64,000 bases of DNA from assembly GCF_963678635.1 (NCBI RefSeq), contig NC_087070.1:18509318-18573317 (forward strand), written 5' to 3'. The stretch comes from Symsagittifera roscoffensis. Lineage: Eukaryota > Xenacoelomorpha > Acoela > Convolutidae. The notes under the pieces are model-generated. The model saw only the letters and a list, made by a program, of their open reading frames with translations, had not been told where the DNA came from and did not search any database. A program made the position numbers and the translations under genes. Below are positions 1-8,956 of this stretch, one piece after another (the first letter of the stretch is position 1; the number at the start of each line of letters is the position of its first letter).

Positions 1-95
1 GTTCATCAGGCTATGCCACAAGGGATAATAGAACATGGGGCCCGAACAGTAGAGCAAGTTCATCGGGAAACAGACAGACCTCTAACGAACGACAA

Positions 96-1520
96 ATGCA
101 AGGCACACATGCGACTGGGAGAAGTGATTCCGGTAACAGGAGACATGCGGGCCCAGGGAGGAGTCATGTGGGCCAAGGGGGAAACACTCATGGCGATTCG
201 GATTGCAGGGATGCACCAAATACAGAGAAATTAACAAGGCGCGATGATACTCAGGCGGGGCACTCGAGAGATGCTACGGCAATGGCCACAGCCTTTGAAC
301 CTCTAAACAGGTCTTTGGAGACATTCCTTACAAGGTTATCCAGAACCAATGAACGCAGTGAGAAGTCCAGAAGAGTCTTTAAGAAACCAAGATGCTATAA
401 AGACGAATCTGATGGCTGTATTGATACCTGGATAGAGGTAATGAAACTGCACTTCGAGGAAGAGGACTTGTCGGAAAGACAAGAATGCAGTGCGCTCACC
501 AGCAACTTGGAAGGGACAGCCCTGAACTGTGTCATGGCAAAGAAGCAATATCAGCGTGACACAGCCGAGAAAATCTTCGAAATCTTGTTAAACCGTTTTG
601 GATCAGGGGTGCAGGGACACCAAGCGATGATGCGCTTCGAGAAACGGAGGCAACGAGAAGGCGATACGATAGACAAGTTTCTCGATGACTTGGAAATGCT
701 GAGAAGACGCAGCCAACCGGATGAGTCGAACCGGAGGATGAACCTGGCGGTAGCCTCAAATTTCATTGATGGTGTGAAGAATGATGAACTTCGGACAAAA
801 CTGGCAACGCATTACACACCATTATCAACCAATGCGCCAACACCAGAGGAGTTGAGGCTCAAGTCAAAAGAATACCTTTTATTGAAACCTCCTTCGAGAT
901 CTGGTTACTATAAGAACAATTATGGCAATTTTAACAACGGACCAGCAAACCAAGGGAACAACTGGTACAAACCGAGGGATGATATGGACAAGAGACGCTC
1001 TTGTGCCAATTGCAGTTCAACGGACCATCATGTGTCAGCATGCCCAACTTACAAACAAGGCATGAAAGCAATAGGGTTTAGCCTCAAAGACGAAGATGCG
1101 TCAGAAGTTTACCATGAGGATTTCATGAGAGGAGTAATTGCCAAATTCGGCCCGAGGTGTTTCTTTTGCAACTTGAAAGGTCATTTTAAATCAGATTGTC
1201 CACAATTCTGGGATGCAGTGGCAGACATCAAGCATCCAAGGCATGAGGAAGCTTTATCAGGAGTGAAAGCCAGCAAGGCTCGCCTGATGAGTGAAGCGGA
1301 GGCGCGCAGAAAAGACAAACCGCAAGAGCTGGCGACGAAGAAAATGCAAGCGGTAACTGAAGAGACATGTGAACCAGAACCAGTGACCGCGGCCGATGAC
1401 TTCAAGATTGATAATAGGGCAGCCGCGAGCGATGCTCTAAATAGAGTGCAGCAGGAACTGGTGACGAAAGAGATCGAACAAAAAGTGAAACTCGAACTGG
1501 AGAATGGGAAACTACAGTAA
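96..1520 (+). CDS. gag: Gag polyprotein of a Ty3/gypsy-type LTR retrotransposon
   Basis: Gag forms the cytoplasmic particle and binds the genomic RNA. Two zinc knuckles are visible with exact C-x2-C-x4-H-x4-C spacing: CANCSSTDHHVSAC at 1002-1043 and CFFCNLKGHFKSDC at 1158-1199. A probable capsid-type helical segment precedes them (about nt 370-890), and a charged A/E/K-rich tail follows. The frame is open from the ATG at 96, but the ATG at 282 (MATAFEPL) is a more natural start, because the residues before it are G/R/H-rich and look untranslated. The 5' LTR is not visible: the element enters the window already inside its 5' part. The frame is the same as that of the downstream pol ORFs, with a TAA at 1518 in between. 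The family assignment is firm; the start is uncertain. Confidence 0.85.
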   Translation: MQGTHATGRSDSGNRRHAGPGRSHVGQGGNTHGDSDCRDAPNTEKLTRRDDTQAGHSRDATAMATAFEPLNRSLETFLTRLSRTNERSEKSRRVFKKPRCYKDESDGCIDTWIEVMKLHFEEEDLSERQECSALTSNLEGTALNCVMAKKQYQRDTAEKIFEILLNRFGSGVQGHQAMMRFEKRRQREGDTIDKFLDDLEMLRRRSQPDESNRRMNLAVASNFIDGVKNDELRTKLATHYTPLSTNAPTPEELRLKSKEYLLLKPPSRSGYYKNNYGNFNNGPANQGNNWYKPRDDMDKRRSCANCSSTDHHVSACPTYKQGMKAIGFSLKDEDASEVYHEDFMRGVIAKFGPRCFFCNLKGHFKSDCPQFWDAVADIKHPRHEEALSGVKASKARLMSEAEARRKDKPQELATKKMQAVTEETCEPEPVTAADDFKIDNRAAASDALNRVQQELVTKEIEQKVKLELENGKLQ

Positions 1521-1526
1521 CAATTG
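1515..1526 (+). promoter_or_regulatory. Gag stop codon in a readthrough-like context
   Basis: The Gag terminator reads CAG-TAA-CAA-TTG and is followed at once by an open frame 0 leading into protease. A stop followed by CAA and a pyrimidine-containing codon resembles the CARYYA-type readthrough context known from tobamoviruses, here with G instead of A at the last position. Gag and pol share a frame, so readthrough rather than frameshifting would be the route to Gag-Pol. This is inference. The other in-frame stops of pol (2775, 2844, 3075, 3576) lack this context and look like decay. Confidence 0.35.
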
Positions 1527-2777
1527 AATACCTTCGAAGCAACGGAGGTCGAGGAGACTAAAGCACCAAGCAGTTTGAGCATGAAACTTTATGTAATCTC
1601 CGGTCAGATACAGTCGATAATTTTAGTGGCTGGACACCAGGTAATCAGAAATCTGAGTGAACCATCCGAGTTCACTTTGATGCATTTGGACACATATGCA
1701 GATTATCTGAGGCAGGTGGAGCCACGCACTGAGTCGAGAGCTGTGCGAGCACTACTAACAACGGGTGGCCCTCGCATGAAGAAAATTCATGGACGCTACC
1801 TGGAGGTCTATGGGCCATATCAAGTGATGCTGAACGTGGATGGAATCAGTATCTACACTAGGACTTATGTAACAACAGATAGTGACCAAATGGGGCAGAT
1901 CTATTTGGGTGAGGAGGAACTCAAAGGCCGCAGGATAGGCCATGACGCCATGATGGAACAAGATGCAGTACACATTGGGTATGAAGCAGATGTGACTGCA
2001 CATCTGCTCGACACCAACGGAACAAAGATCGGAGTCACAGGTCTTCTGGACACAGGAGCGGTAGTGAGTGTGATGCCGATAAAAACTTGGGAAAGAATGG
2101 GCTTCACGAGGGAAGATCTAATTCCAACGAATCTCCGACTGGCCGCCGCCAATCGAGGAACTATCTACGTAGCCGGAAGAACACCAATAACAGTCCTCCA
2201 CATGGGAGGACGGGATCTTTGGATGAGCTTCCTGGTGGTAGAGAATTTGGACGACGCCGACCAATTCATCTTGGGCAGAGATTATGTCAGGAATTTTGAC
2301 ATGATGATTGACTTGAACAACGGTCTGATACGGATCAGAAACCCGGACCGGAAGTATGTTAAGAAACCAATTAATAGGATAATAACAGACGAAAACAAGG
2401 TACTAATTTTTTTAGATAAAAAAGTAAAACTACAGCCAGGACAAGCTGTGGTGGCAATTTTTAGAATGAGGAATTTGAATTCGTTAAGTGATAGTAAACA
2501 GGTTTGCTTAGTACCGAATCTAAATAGTCAGAGTTCGGCGATTTTAGGCCGAAGATTCTCGGTAACGCGAAACGGACTGTGTGTCAGTGTGTTGTTGAAC
2601 ACACTGGACACCACGGTTTCAATCCAGCGTGGAAAGAAGCTTGATTACGCTTTGCCGATGAGGACCGACTATGAAGAGACACAAAACTTGAAGAAACATA
2701 GTGTGAATGACTGTCCTTATCAAGCCAATAAATATAAAATTTTAAAAAAGATTAATGAATTAAAATCTATTCATTAA
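1524..2777 (+). CDS. pro: Retrotransposon aspartic protease segment of Pol
   Basis: This ORF is the N-terminal part of Pol. A retropepsin active site is visible as LLDTGAVVSVMP, with the catalytic Asp codon at 2049-2051 (about residue 176). A second typical element, the hydrophobic turn ending in ILGRDYV, lies about 80 residues later. This protease would cleave Gag and Pol inside the particle. The ~170 residues before the motif carry no recognised domain. The ORF has no ATG immediately after the Gag stop and is in frame 0 with Gag, so it is more likely expressed as a Gag-Pol readthrough product than from its own start. It ends at TAA 2775-2777, and a TAG in the same frame follows at 2844-2846, so the junction to RT is broken in this copy. 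Confidence 0.8.
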   Translation: MNTFEATEVEETKAPSSLSMKLYVISGQIQSIILVAGHQVIRNLSEPSEFTLMHLDTYADYLRQVEPRTESRAVRALLTTGGPRMKKIHGRYLEVYGPYQVMLNVDGISIYTRTYVTTDSDQMGQIYLGEEELKGRRIGHDAMMEQDAVHIGYEADVTAHLLDTNGTKIGVTGLLDTGAVVSVMPIKTWERMGFTREDLIPTNLRLAAANRGTIYVAGRTPITVLHMGGRDLWMSFLVVENLDDADQFILGRDYVRNFDMMIDLNNGLIRIRNPDRKYVKKPINRIITDENKVLIFLDKKVKLQPGQAVVAIFRMRNLNSLSDSKQVCLVPNLNSQSSAILGRRFSVTRNGLCVSVLLNTLDTTVSIQRGKKLDYALPMRTDYEETQNLKKHSVNDCPYQANKYKILKKINELKSIH

Positions 2778-3578
2778 TTGTTTTCAAAGAAATCCGAAAC
2801 GGACGACGGCTTATCGAGCTGCTCGAATTTTCCGGAACGCCCCTAGTCATATGAACTAGAATCTGACAAACCGGTTTTGCCAGAGATAGAACATTTAAAA
2901 GGGAAAATAGATGAGGGAGATTTCGAAATACTGCGGGACGTTTTAAATCGGAACGCAGATGTATTTTCAAAACATAAGGCGGATATCGGTTGCTGTAACT
3001 TCGTCGAACACGAAATCGAACTAGAAGAGGGCGCCGTTCCCCATAGGGAAGGCGCAAGACGAATAACGCCACACTAATCGGAAGCGTGCCGAGCGGAAAT
3101 AGAAATTTTGCTTGAATACGACATGATAGAACCCTCGAAATCGCCATGGGCTTGCGGGGTAGTAATGGCGAAAAAGAAAGGGGGGCAGCTTAGATTTTGT
3201 TGCGACTTTCGTTACTTGAACGCGGTAACGATAAAAGATGCGTACCCGATACCGCGAATAGACGAGAGCCTCTCTAAGCTTGGTGATGCCAAGTTTTTCA
3301 CCACATTGGACTTGGGTTCTGCCTTCTGGCAGGTCCCTCTGCGGAAGAAGGATAGAGAGAAAACCGGATTCGCGTGCGAATTGGGATTATACCAGTGGAA
3401 GAGGATGCCCTTCGGCTTGTGCAATGCAACGGCTACTTTTCAAAGACTGATGGCTCAGGCTTCGACGAGAGTGACCAAGAAGTACGGGAATCTCGTGATA
3501 TATTACGTGGATGACGTAGTCATAGCGACACCGACCCTGGAAGACCACATTGATAGGCTCGATGAGGTCTTTGGATGA
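2778..3578 (+). pseudogene. Reverse transcriptase fingers and palm, interrupted by stops
   Basis: This stretch continues Pol in frame 0. From about 2865 it encodes the linker and fingers of a Ty3/gypsy RT, and from 3108 the palm. Recognisable pieces are LRFCCDFRYLN, FFTTLDLGSAFWQVPL and the catalytic YYVDDVV, whose two Asp codons lie at 3510-3515. The enzyme copies the element RNA into cDNA. In-frame stops occur at 2844-2846 (TAG), 3075-3077 (TAA) and 3576-3578 (TGA), so this copy cannot make full-length Pol without suppression. The catalytic residues themselves are intact, which suggests recent decay. Family assignment is certain; activity is unlikely. Confidence 0.9.
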
Positions 3579-6500
3579 ATGAAAAGAGCAGGATTGAAGT
3601 GCAAACCATCGAAATGTGAAATCCTTAGGGATTCGATTAAGTACCTGGGAAGAATGGTGGACAGGCATGGTGTGAGGCCGGACCCGGAAGCAGTGGATGC
3701 AGTGTTGACATGGAAAGCTCCAAGAACGGACACACAGCTCCTGAGCTTCCTAGGGTTTGCCAATTACTACCGGGAATTCATAAAAGGATATGCGGATAAG
3801 GTGTATCCGATGCAGAAGCTGATGCGCAACAAGGGGAAAAAGTTCGAATGGAACGATGAGGCACAGGTTGCTTTCGAGAACATAAAGCGGGAACTGTGCG
3901 AAGCGCCAGTGCTAGGCATGCCTACAGAAAAGGGCATGTATGTTCTTGACACAGACGCATCGGTAGTAGCCATCTCAGGAATATTGCATCAAGAGCAAGA
4001 ATGGAACGGAAGAACGGTTCTCCGTCCCATTGCATACGGCAGCAAGGTCTTGAGTGACACGGAGATGAAGTATGGCGCACCAAAAGCAGAAATGTTTGCA
4101 GTAGTCACTTTCGTGGAAAAGTACCGTGCATACTTGGGGAGCGCTCCCTTCAAGTTACGCGTGGACAACAGAGCGTTATCCTGGTTGAAAACCTACTCGA
4201 TGGATCAGAGTTATATTGGTAGATGGATAGTAAGATTTGATGGCTACCATATGATAATCGAACATAGGATGCGTGATAAACACCAGAATGCTGACAGCCT
4301 CAGCAAGAAAACTGAGTTCTATGAAAGATTGGAGCAGAAGCAGGCCAATCAGGCGGAAATAAAGGAGGGATTCTCGTTTCTGGACAAAGAAACATATGAA
4401 GCGCTTCCCTTAACGAGATGGTTGGATAAGTCTGGATATCCAATTCCAGGGCATCCTGAGTTACCTGTAGAGAAAGCAGCCGAGATAAAGATCCTATCCA
4501 AGGAGGACCCGGTCCCCTTGGATTTGATGCTGCGCTCGAATCTGGTCCAGCAAGAACTCTCTCGCATGAACATAAACAGTCTCTCTTTATTGGATAAAAC
4601 GGTGCAGGTCACACCGCAAGTGATGCGGATGCTGGGTGGATTGTTAGAAAGAGAACTGACCAGAGATGACCCCGATTGGACAGCAGCAGTGGCATCGCTA
4701 ACAGTCAGGGAGAAGGTGAAGATCATGCCGTCTAGACGACAGCACGCAGAGAACGAGAGGGATTGTAGGACAATAGTTCAGCAACTAGTATCCTCAATAC
4801 CCTACGAGATTTTAACCAGTACTTCTTACGGACAGAAAGAACAGGGGAGCAGCAAGCGAAAGAAAACCGTCACCTTTGTGGACCAGGATAAGGAAGGTGA
4901 AAAGTTAGAACAAAATCTGCTGCAAGACTATTTGTCCGGGGAGACGATTGATGAGAAGAACCAGCGAGCACAAGATCAACGCCCGGAACAAGAAAGTTTG
5001 TCCGGGGAGTCTGAAATAGACGAAAAAATTCCTGATGAGAAACAGGACCTAGAGAACAAGGTTTTGTCCGGGGAGTTAAGATGGATGCGAAGAAGGCACA
5101 GACATGATCTGGAGGAGCGTGCAGTCTCCAGCACAAACTGTTCAACGGATGACAATTCCCGAAATTCAGGAATGGACACCTATTCAGACAGGAACTCGAG
5201 CTCGGGATCAGAACTGTCCGAACTAGCGATCCACACACTACTAGTGGAAACTCGGGCAAGAGATCTGGACAAAGAGGTGCACCAGGATCCTGACAGCGAT
5301 CGCTACCTTATACCAAGCGAAAGAGTCTTTGACAACGCAGCGGATGATTTTGAGACAATAGCGGTATCGAAACGTTCGATAAGTCTGTTGCCACAAAAAG
5401 AGGTAGACAGGACTGATCTTCAGCCGTTCCAGCAAGAAACACAGCCGCTGGCGAAGATTTGGTGCGTTAAGATGGAAGAAGACACACATCAGCCCAATGA
5501 GCTGAATAGTCAGATGAGGGTCATGAAGACGTACTTGAAGGCGAGATACAGATTCTCGGATCTTCTCAGGGCGCAGAGAAATGATCGCATGACAAGCAAC
5601 CTGAAAAGTAGGATCGAGAATGGTTCTCCGGATAAAGGGTACCTCGAGGAAGATAGTTATCGTATCCTGAGACAGTACTTCATGCAGAAGGAAGGGAGGT
5701 TATATTTGAACAAGGACGGGATTGTGGCATGCAAGAGAAGAGAAGAAGACAAAGTCCTATACAAGTATAACGCGATAGTGTTGCCGCAACTCTATCAGAC
5801 AGAACTATTATTCAGGTCGCATGATCAGATGGGCCATCAAGGGATCGACAAAGTGTATCAAAGGATCCTGAAGCGCTTTGAGTGGCCTGGAATGAAAAAG
5901 GCATGTGAGAAGTGGGTGACAGCGTGCCTGTCATGCCAACAGGTCAAGGATCCAAGGAAATTGCGATTTCCTTTACAATTGATCGAGTCGTCTGAATTCA
6001 ACGAGGTGGTGCAGATAGATCACCAAAAGATATGCATGACAGACAGCGATTATAACCAAGTCCTGGTCATGATAGATCACTTCACGAAGTATGCAGAGGC
6101 CGTGCCCTGCATAACTGCCTCGGCGGAAGAGACATGCGACCACCTGATCAATACGTGGATAGCAAGACATGATTGTCCGATGACATTTCAATCGGATAAT
6201 GGAACAGCTTTCCTAGGAGAGCTTACGAAAGAGCTTATGAGACGCTCACAGGTCGCTCAGGCTCACTCCACGACATACCACCCTCAGACGAATGGCTTAG
6301 TGGAAAGACAGAACAGGACTTTAGTGTCGATGCTGAGAGTATATTGTTCCAGGTACATGACCGATTGGGACAGATACCTTCCACAGGTGATGGGAGCATA
6401 TAATAGCACGCAACACTCCACCACTGGAGTCAGTCCACACATGATGCTAACTGGTCACGAGAAGTCTTTACCCTTAACCTTTTTCTACCCAGAATATGAG

Positions 6501-6938
6501 GGAAAGAAAACGCCTCCACAAGTCTACGTGAGGGATGTGATCAGACGTCAACAGGAGTTGAACGATTTATGCAGACGAAATACTCAGCAAGCACAGGCAA
6601 GGCAGAGGAAAAAATTCGACAAGAAAGCAGCTGGTGCAAAAGCTTACTCGGTGGGAGACTACGTATGGGTTTTTCAGAACGTTATACCACCGAAAGGAAC
6701 GAAAAACCTCCTAAAAAAGTGGAGGGGACCCTTCATGATTACGGAAATGCACCAGGAGGGACGCTTTTATAGACTGAGTACTGGCCGAGCCGCCAACTCC
6801 GAGAACATTAAGCCACACAGTCCATCGACAAAAGTTTGGTATATACCTGCAGATATGGAAAAGGGTGATATGTGTGTTATGTTATGTTATGTTATGTTAT
6901 GTGTTAGGTTATTAAGATCATGGGTAAGTAGGGGTTAG
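3579..6938 (+). CDS. RT thumb, RNase H, long acidic linker and integrase of Pol
   Basis: This 1,119-codon open frame continues Pol after the TGA at 3576. Residues 1-130 are the RT connection (LSFLGFANYYREF) and 130-245 are RNase H, with Asp/Glu/Asp in DTDAS, PKAEMF and RVDNRALS. Residues about 250-740 are a long charged linker that I do not recognise. Integrase follows with an H-x4-H / C-x2-C zinc site (His748, His753, Cys783, Cys786) and a DDE core at Asp814, Asp873 and Glu909, the last pair separated by the canonical 35 residues. The C-terminus (YVWVFQNVIPPKGTKNLL onward) is a GPY/F-type DNA-binding tail. The first Met is only the first codon after a stop, so this is a fragment of a larger polyprotein and not an independent gene. 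RNase H removes the RNA template and integrase inserts the cDNA. Confidence 0.9.
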   Translation: MKRAGLKCKPSKCEILRDSIKYLGRMVDRHGVRPDPEAVDAVLTWKAPRTDTQLLSFLGFANYYREFIKGYADKVYPMQKLMRNKGKKFEWNDEAQVAFENIKRELCEAPVLGMPTEKGMYVLDTDASVVAISGILHQEQEWNGRTVLRPIAYGSKVLSDTEMKYGAPKAEMFAVVTFVEKYRAYLGSAPFKLRVDNRALSWLKTYSMDQSYIGRWIVRFDGYHMIIEHRMRDKHQNADSLSKKTEFYERLEQKQANQAEIKEGFSFLDKETYEALPLTRWLDKSGYPIPGHPELPVEKAAEIKILSKEDPVPLDLMLRSNLVQQELSRMNINSLSLLDKTVQVTPQVMRMLGGLLERELTRDDPDWTAAVASLTVREKVKIMPSRRQHAENERDCRTIVQQLVSSIPYEILTSTSYGQKEQGSSKRKKTVTFVDQDKEGEKLEQNLLQDYLSGETIDEKNQRAQDQRPEQESLSGESEIDEKIPDEKQDLENKVLSGELRWMRRRHRHDLEERAVSSTNCSTDDNSRNSGMDTYSDRNSSSGSELSELAIHTLLVETRARDLDKEVHQDPDSDRYLIPSERVFDNAADDFETIAVSKRSISLLPQKEVDRTDLQPFQQETQPLAKIWCVKMEEDTHQPNELNSQMRVMKTYLKARYRFSDLLRAQRNDRMTSNLKSRIENGSPDKGYLEEDSYRILRQYFMQKEGRLYLNKDGIVACKRREEDKVLYKYNAIVLPQLYQTELLFRSHDQMGHQGIDKVYQRILKRFEWPGMKKACEKWVTACLSCQQVKDPRKLRFPLQLIESSEFNEVVQIDHQKICMTDSDYNQVLVMIDHFTKYAEAVPCITASAEETCDHLINTWIARHDCPMTFQSDNGTAFLGELTKELMRRSQVAQAHSTTYHPQTNGLVERQNRTLVSMLRVYCSRYMTDWDRYLPQVMGAYNSTQHSTTGVSPHMMLTGHEKSLPLTFFYPEYEGKKTPPQVYVRDVIRRQQELNDLCRRNTQQAQARQRKKFDKKAAGAKAYSVGDYVWVFQNVIPPKGTKNLLKKWRGPFMITEMHQEGRFYRLSTGRAANSENIKPHSPSTKVWYIPADMEKGDMCVMLCYVMLCVRLLRSWVSRG
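6876..6900 (+). repeat. (GTTAT)5 microsatellite at the end of pol
   Basis: Five exact GTTAT units lie inside the last codons of the integrase frame. The terminal 20-25 residues of that ORF are therefore probably read-through into microsatellite rather than conserved protein. Confidence 0.9.
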
Positions 6939-7222
6939 TGACCACGAACAACTGAATGACGATCTTAGGAATAGATCCAAAGTTCGGACTGTCCAATCTT
7001 AGGTCGAATTCCAAAATTTTAGAGACCGATTGATTTTAATAAATTTTAGGATAAATATCTTTTTATCTGGACTGTTTTTAAATGGATTTTAACGATATTT
7101 AAGGTGAAACTGACAAATGTGATATTTGTGACTTCTTTTCTAGATCCTGATTGATCATTTAATTACTCACTTGAGTCAAAACATTGGAATCGAATCGAAT
7201 CAAATCAAATCTGAAGAACAGT
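6939..7222 (+). other. Non-coding spacer between pol and the downstream ORF array
   Basis: This is an A+T-rich spacer of about 280 bases. It ends in a short GAATC/AAATC run at about 7189-7210, just before the ATG at 7223. No LTR boundary (no repeated TG...CA end) could be recognised, because the other LTR is outside the window. It could be the untranslated leader of a subgenomic or spliced mRNA for the ORFs that follow. Confidence 0.4.
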
Positions 7223-7798
7223 ATGGTCAATTTCAACTTGGATGAATTGATGGACCTGGCAGAGGCATATGTAGGACCGATGATAGATGCGATCTATCGT
7301 CGGCTGATCGATCGAGACTTTGCTCTGGAGGACCCAGAGGTAGTCATGTTGCTGACCGCCCTGATCAACATCTTGGGGCATGACAACCGTGGGGACCGCC
7401 CCACGGAAGTCCTGTTGATGGCAGCATATGGAGAGAGGGGAGTACTAGACCGCCCGAACATGAGAGTGATGAGGTGGAGAAACGGGGCTCTCCCAGGGAG
7501 TGACTTGGCGAATGAGCCTGGATTGGGAAGTTCTAGGACTTACCAACCAGGTGAGATGCCTATGCCCTCCATGCCCAAACCTGGGCTGACGAGAATGCAT
7601 CAGGAGATGAACAGCGAGGCTGCCTCGTCTGGTTCACCACTGAGAGCAGCTGTGCCACCAAGGAGGGCGAAAGTAGGACAGAAGGTTCAGACGAACCAAA
7701 CCATGCAAGATCTGGATGAGATGAAGGATGAGCTGGAAAGTACGAAGAAGGAGCTGGACGAGATGACCAAAAGCATGCTCAAGATGGAGGAAGATTGA
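7184..7798 (+). CDS. Unrecognised acidic protein with C-terminal coiled coil (first ORF of the accessory array)
   Basis: The ORF is open from an ATG at 7184, but the ATG at 7223 (MVNFNLDELMD) is the better start because the preceding codons come from a GAATC repeat. The N-terminal ~70 residues are a compact helical domain (DLAEAYVGPMIDAIYRRL, then a segment around ALINILG). A P/S/M-rich hinge follows, then from about residue 165 a heptad-like E/K/L stretch (LDEMKDELESTKKELDEM) that should form a coiled coil. The ORF ends in TGA 7796-7798. The next ORF starts in the same frame three bases later and continues the coiled coil, so the TGA probably splits one ancestral protein. Gag-like architecture (helical domain plus oligomerising coil) is possible, but I do not recognise a family with confidence. 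Confidence 0.6.
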   Translation: MESNRIKSNLKNSMVNFNLDELMDLAEAYVGPMIDAIYRRLIDRDFALEDPEVVMLLTALINILGHDNRGDRPTEVLLMAAYGERGVLDRPNMRVMRWRNGALPGSDLANEPGLGSSRTYQPGEMPMPSMPKPGLTRMHQEMNSEAASSGSPLRAAVPPRRAKVGQKVQTNQTMQDLDEMKDELESTKKELDEMTKSMLKMEED

Positions 7799-7801
7799 GA
7801 C

Positions 7802-8956
7802 ATGTGGAGAAGGTTGTTCGAAGACTGCAACAAAAAGCAGGGTCAAGAAATTGAGCGCTTGAGGCAGGACTACAAAGAGCGATCGGAACAGATGGCGTTG
7901 ACAACGGCCGTGGAGAAAGTGATACCTGCAAGGAATATTCCTCGTGGGCAGTCCCCGATGGAGCTCTTGACGCCTCAAGAAATGAGTCAAACAACAGAGA
8001 CACGGCTCCCGATAGAGACAAATCGAGTGACGATCCCGGGTCCTAGTGACACCTTGGGTGACCCCGTCTTGGAACAGACAGTGAGGAAGCTGATAGAGAC
8101 ACCTGGACGACTGGTCGCCAACAAGAATGCGCCAGGTTCCGGGGTGACTGCACCCTATGGAACGATCGACGACGCGGGCATAGTACGACTCTCCCAGACC
8201 GTGATCAGACAGGGTATAAGTGACGTGACACCACTCATAGGGAGCTCGAAGGCCCCAGAGAGAAGAATACAGAAGATGCCAGCGAAGAAAGTGTCTCGCA
8301 TCATAGACGTACAAAAGAACAATCAATTGAAATATAATTTCACGGGAGTTCCGGAGACAGATCCGAGAGCTTGCTTCAATCGAGCGACTTGGAGCCCGGC
8401 AGTAAACCTGCAGCAACCACCACTGGGGACATCTCATCTGATACTGGGAGACAGCTTGGTCAGAGTACTATCGAGTTTGAGGACCTCGTGGGTCACCACG
8501 GTGATCGCCTTTGGAGGCGCGACGATAGCCCAGTTATATCGAATGGTGGAACTGATGAATCGAGGGAGGATCCCCAATGTGATGATCCTGGATGGGACGA
8601 ATGACATCTCCAGAGGTTCAGATGAGCAGAAACCACTATGGGAATCAATGATGGTGTGTTTGTTTACTACCGTCTGGCAGAAATTCAATTGCGCGGTACT
8701 GACCGTTTGCACTGTGCCAATGAACACGAGAAGCTTGACAGCAGCAGGAAGAAGGCACAACGAGGGAGTCGTCAGGTGGAATAACATCTTGAGGAACCTC
8801 GCAAGTCGGAACGCCGGAAGAATGATCCTCATTGACATCGAACATGAGTTGAGAGCTATGGATCAGGCCAGACTGACCACGGACGGCATCCACTTCGACA
8901 GTATCGAAGGACAAGCTTGGTTGAATCGAGTCTTCAAGAGCGGTTGGACGAGTTAG
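7802..8956 (+). CDS. SGNH/GDSL-hydrolase-like protein with N-terminal coiled coil
   Basis: The ORF is in frame with the one before it and starts in the continuing coiled coil. Residues about 210-384 match the SGNH hydrolase fold. Block I has the nucleophile Ser in LGDSLV (nt ~8441-8458), block II a Gly in FGGATIAQL, block III the GTND of LDGTNDIS (~8587-8610), and block V an Asp-x2-His in DGIHFDS (~8882-8902). All catalytic blocks are present. SGNH enzymes are esterases, lipases or acetylhydrolases, while related OSK-type domains have lost activity and bind RNA. Which applies here cannot be told, although the intact Ser/Asp/His favours an enzyme. The 3' end overlaps the next ORF in another frame (8917-8956), with coiled-coil-like sequence resuming there, so a frameshift is likely. 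Confidence 0.65.
   Translation: MWRRLFEDCNKKQGQEIERLRQDYKERSEQMALTTAVEKVIPARNIPRGQSPMELLTPQEMSQTTETRLPIETNRVTIPGPSDTLGDPVLEQTVRKLIETPGRLVANKNAPGSGVTAPYGTIDDAGIVRLSQTVIRQGISDVTPLIGSSKAPERRIQKMPAKKVSRIIDVQKNNQLKYNFTGVPETDPRACFNRATWSPAVNLQQPPLGTSHLILGDSLVRVLSSLRTSWVTTVIAFGGATIAQLYRMVELMNRGRIPNVMILDGTNDISRGSDEQKPLWESMMVCLFTTVWQKFNCAVLTVCTVPMNTRSLTAAGRRHNEGVVRWNNILRNLASRNAGRMILIDIEHELRAMDQARLTTDGIHFDSIEGQAWLNRVFKSGWTS

Noticed and set aside
13-234. 73-codon ORF at the window start
   Set aside because: It overlaps the gag frame, has no domain, and lies in what is probably 5' untranslated sequence.
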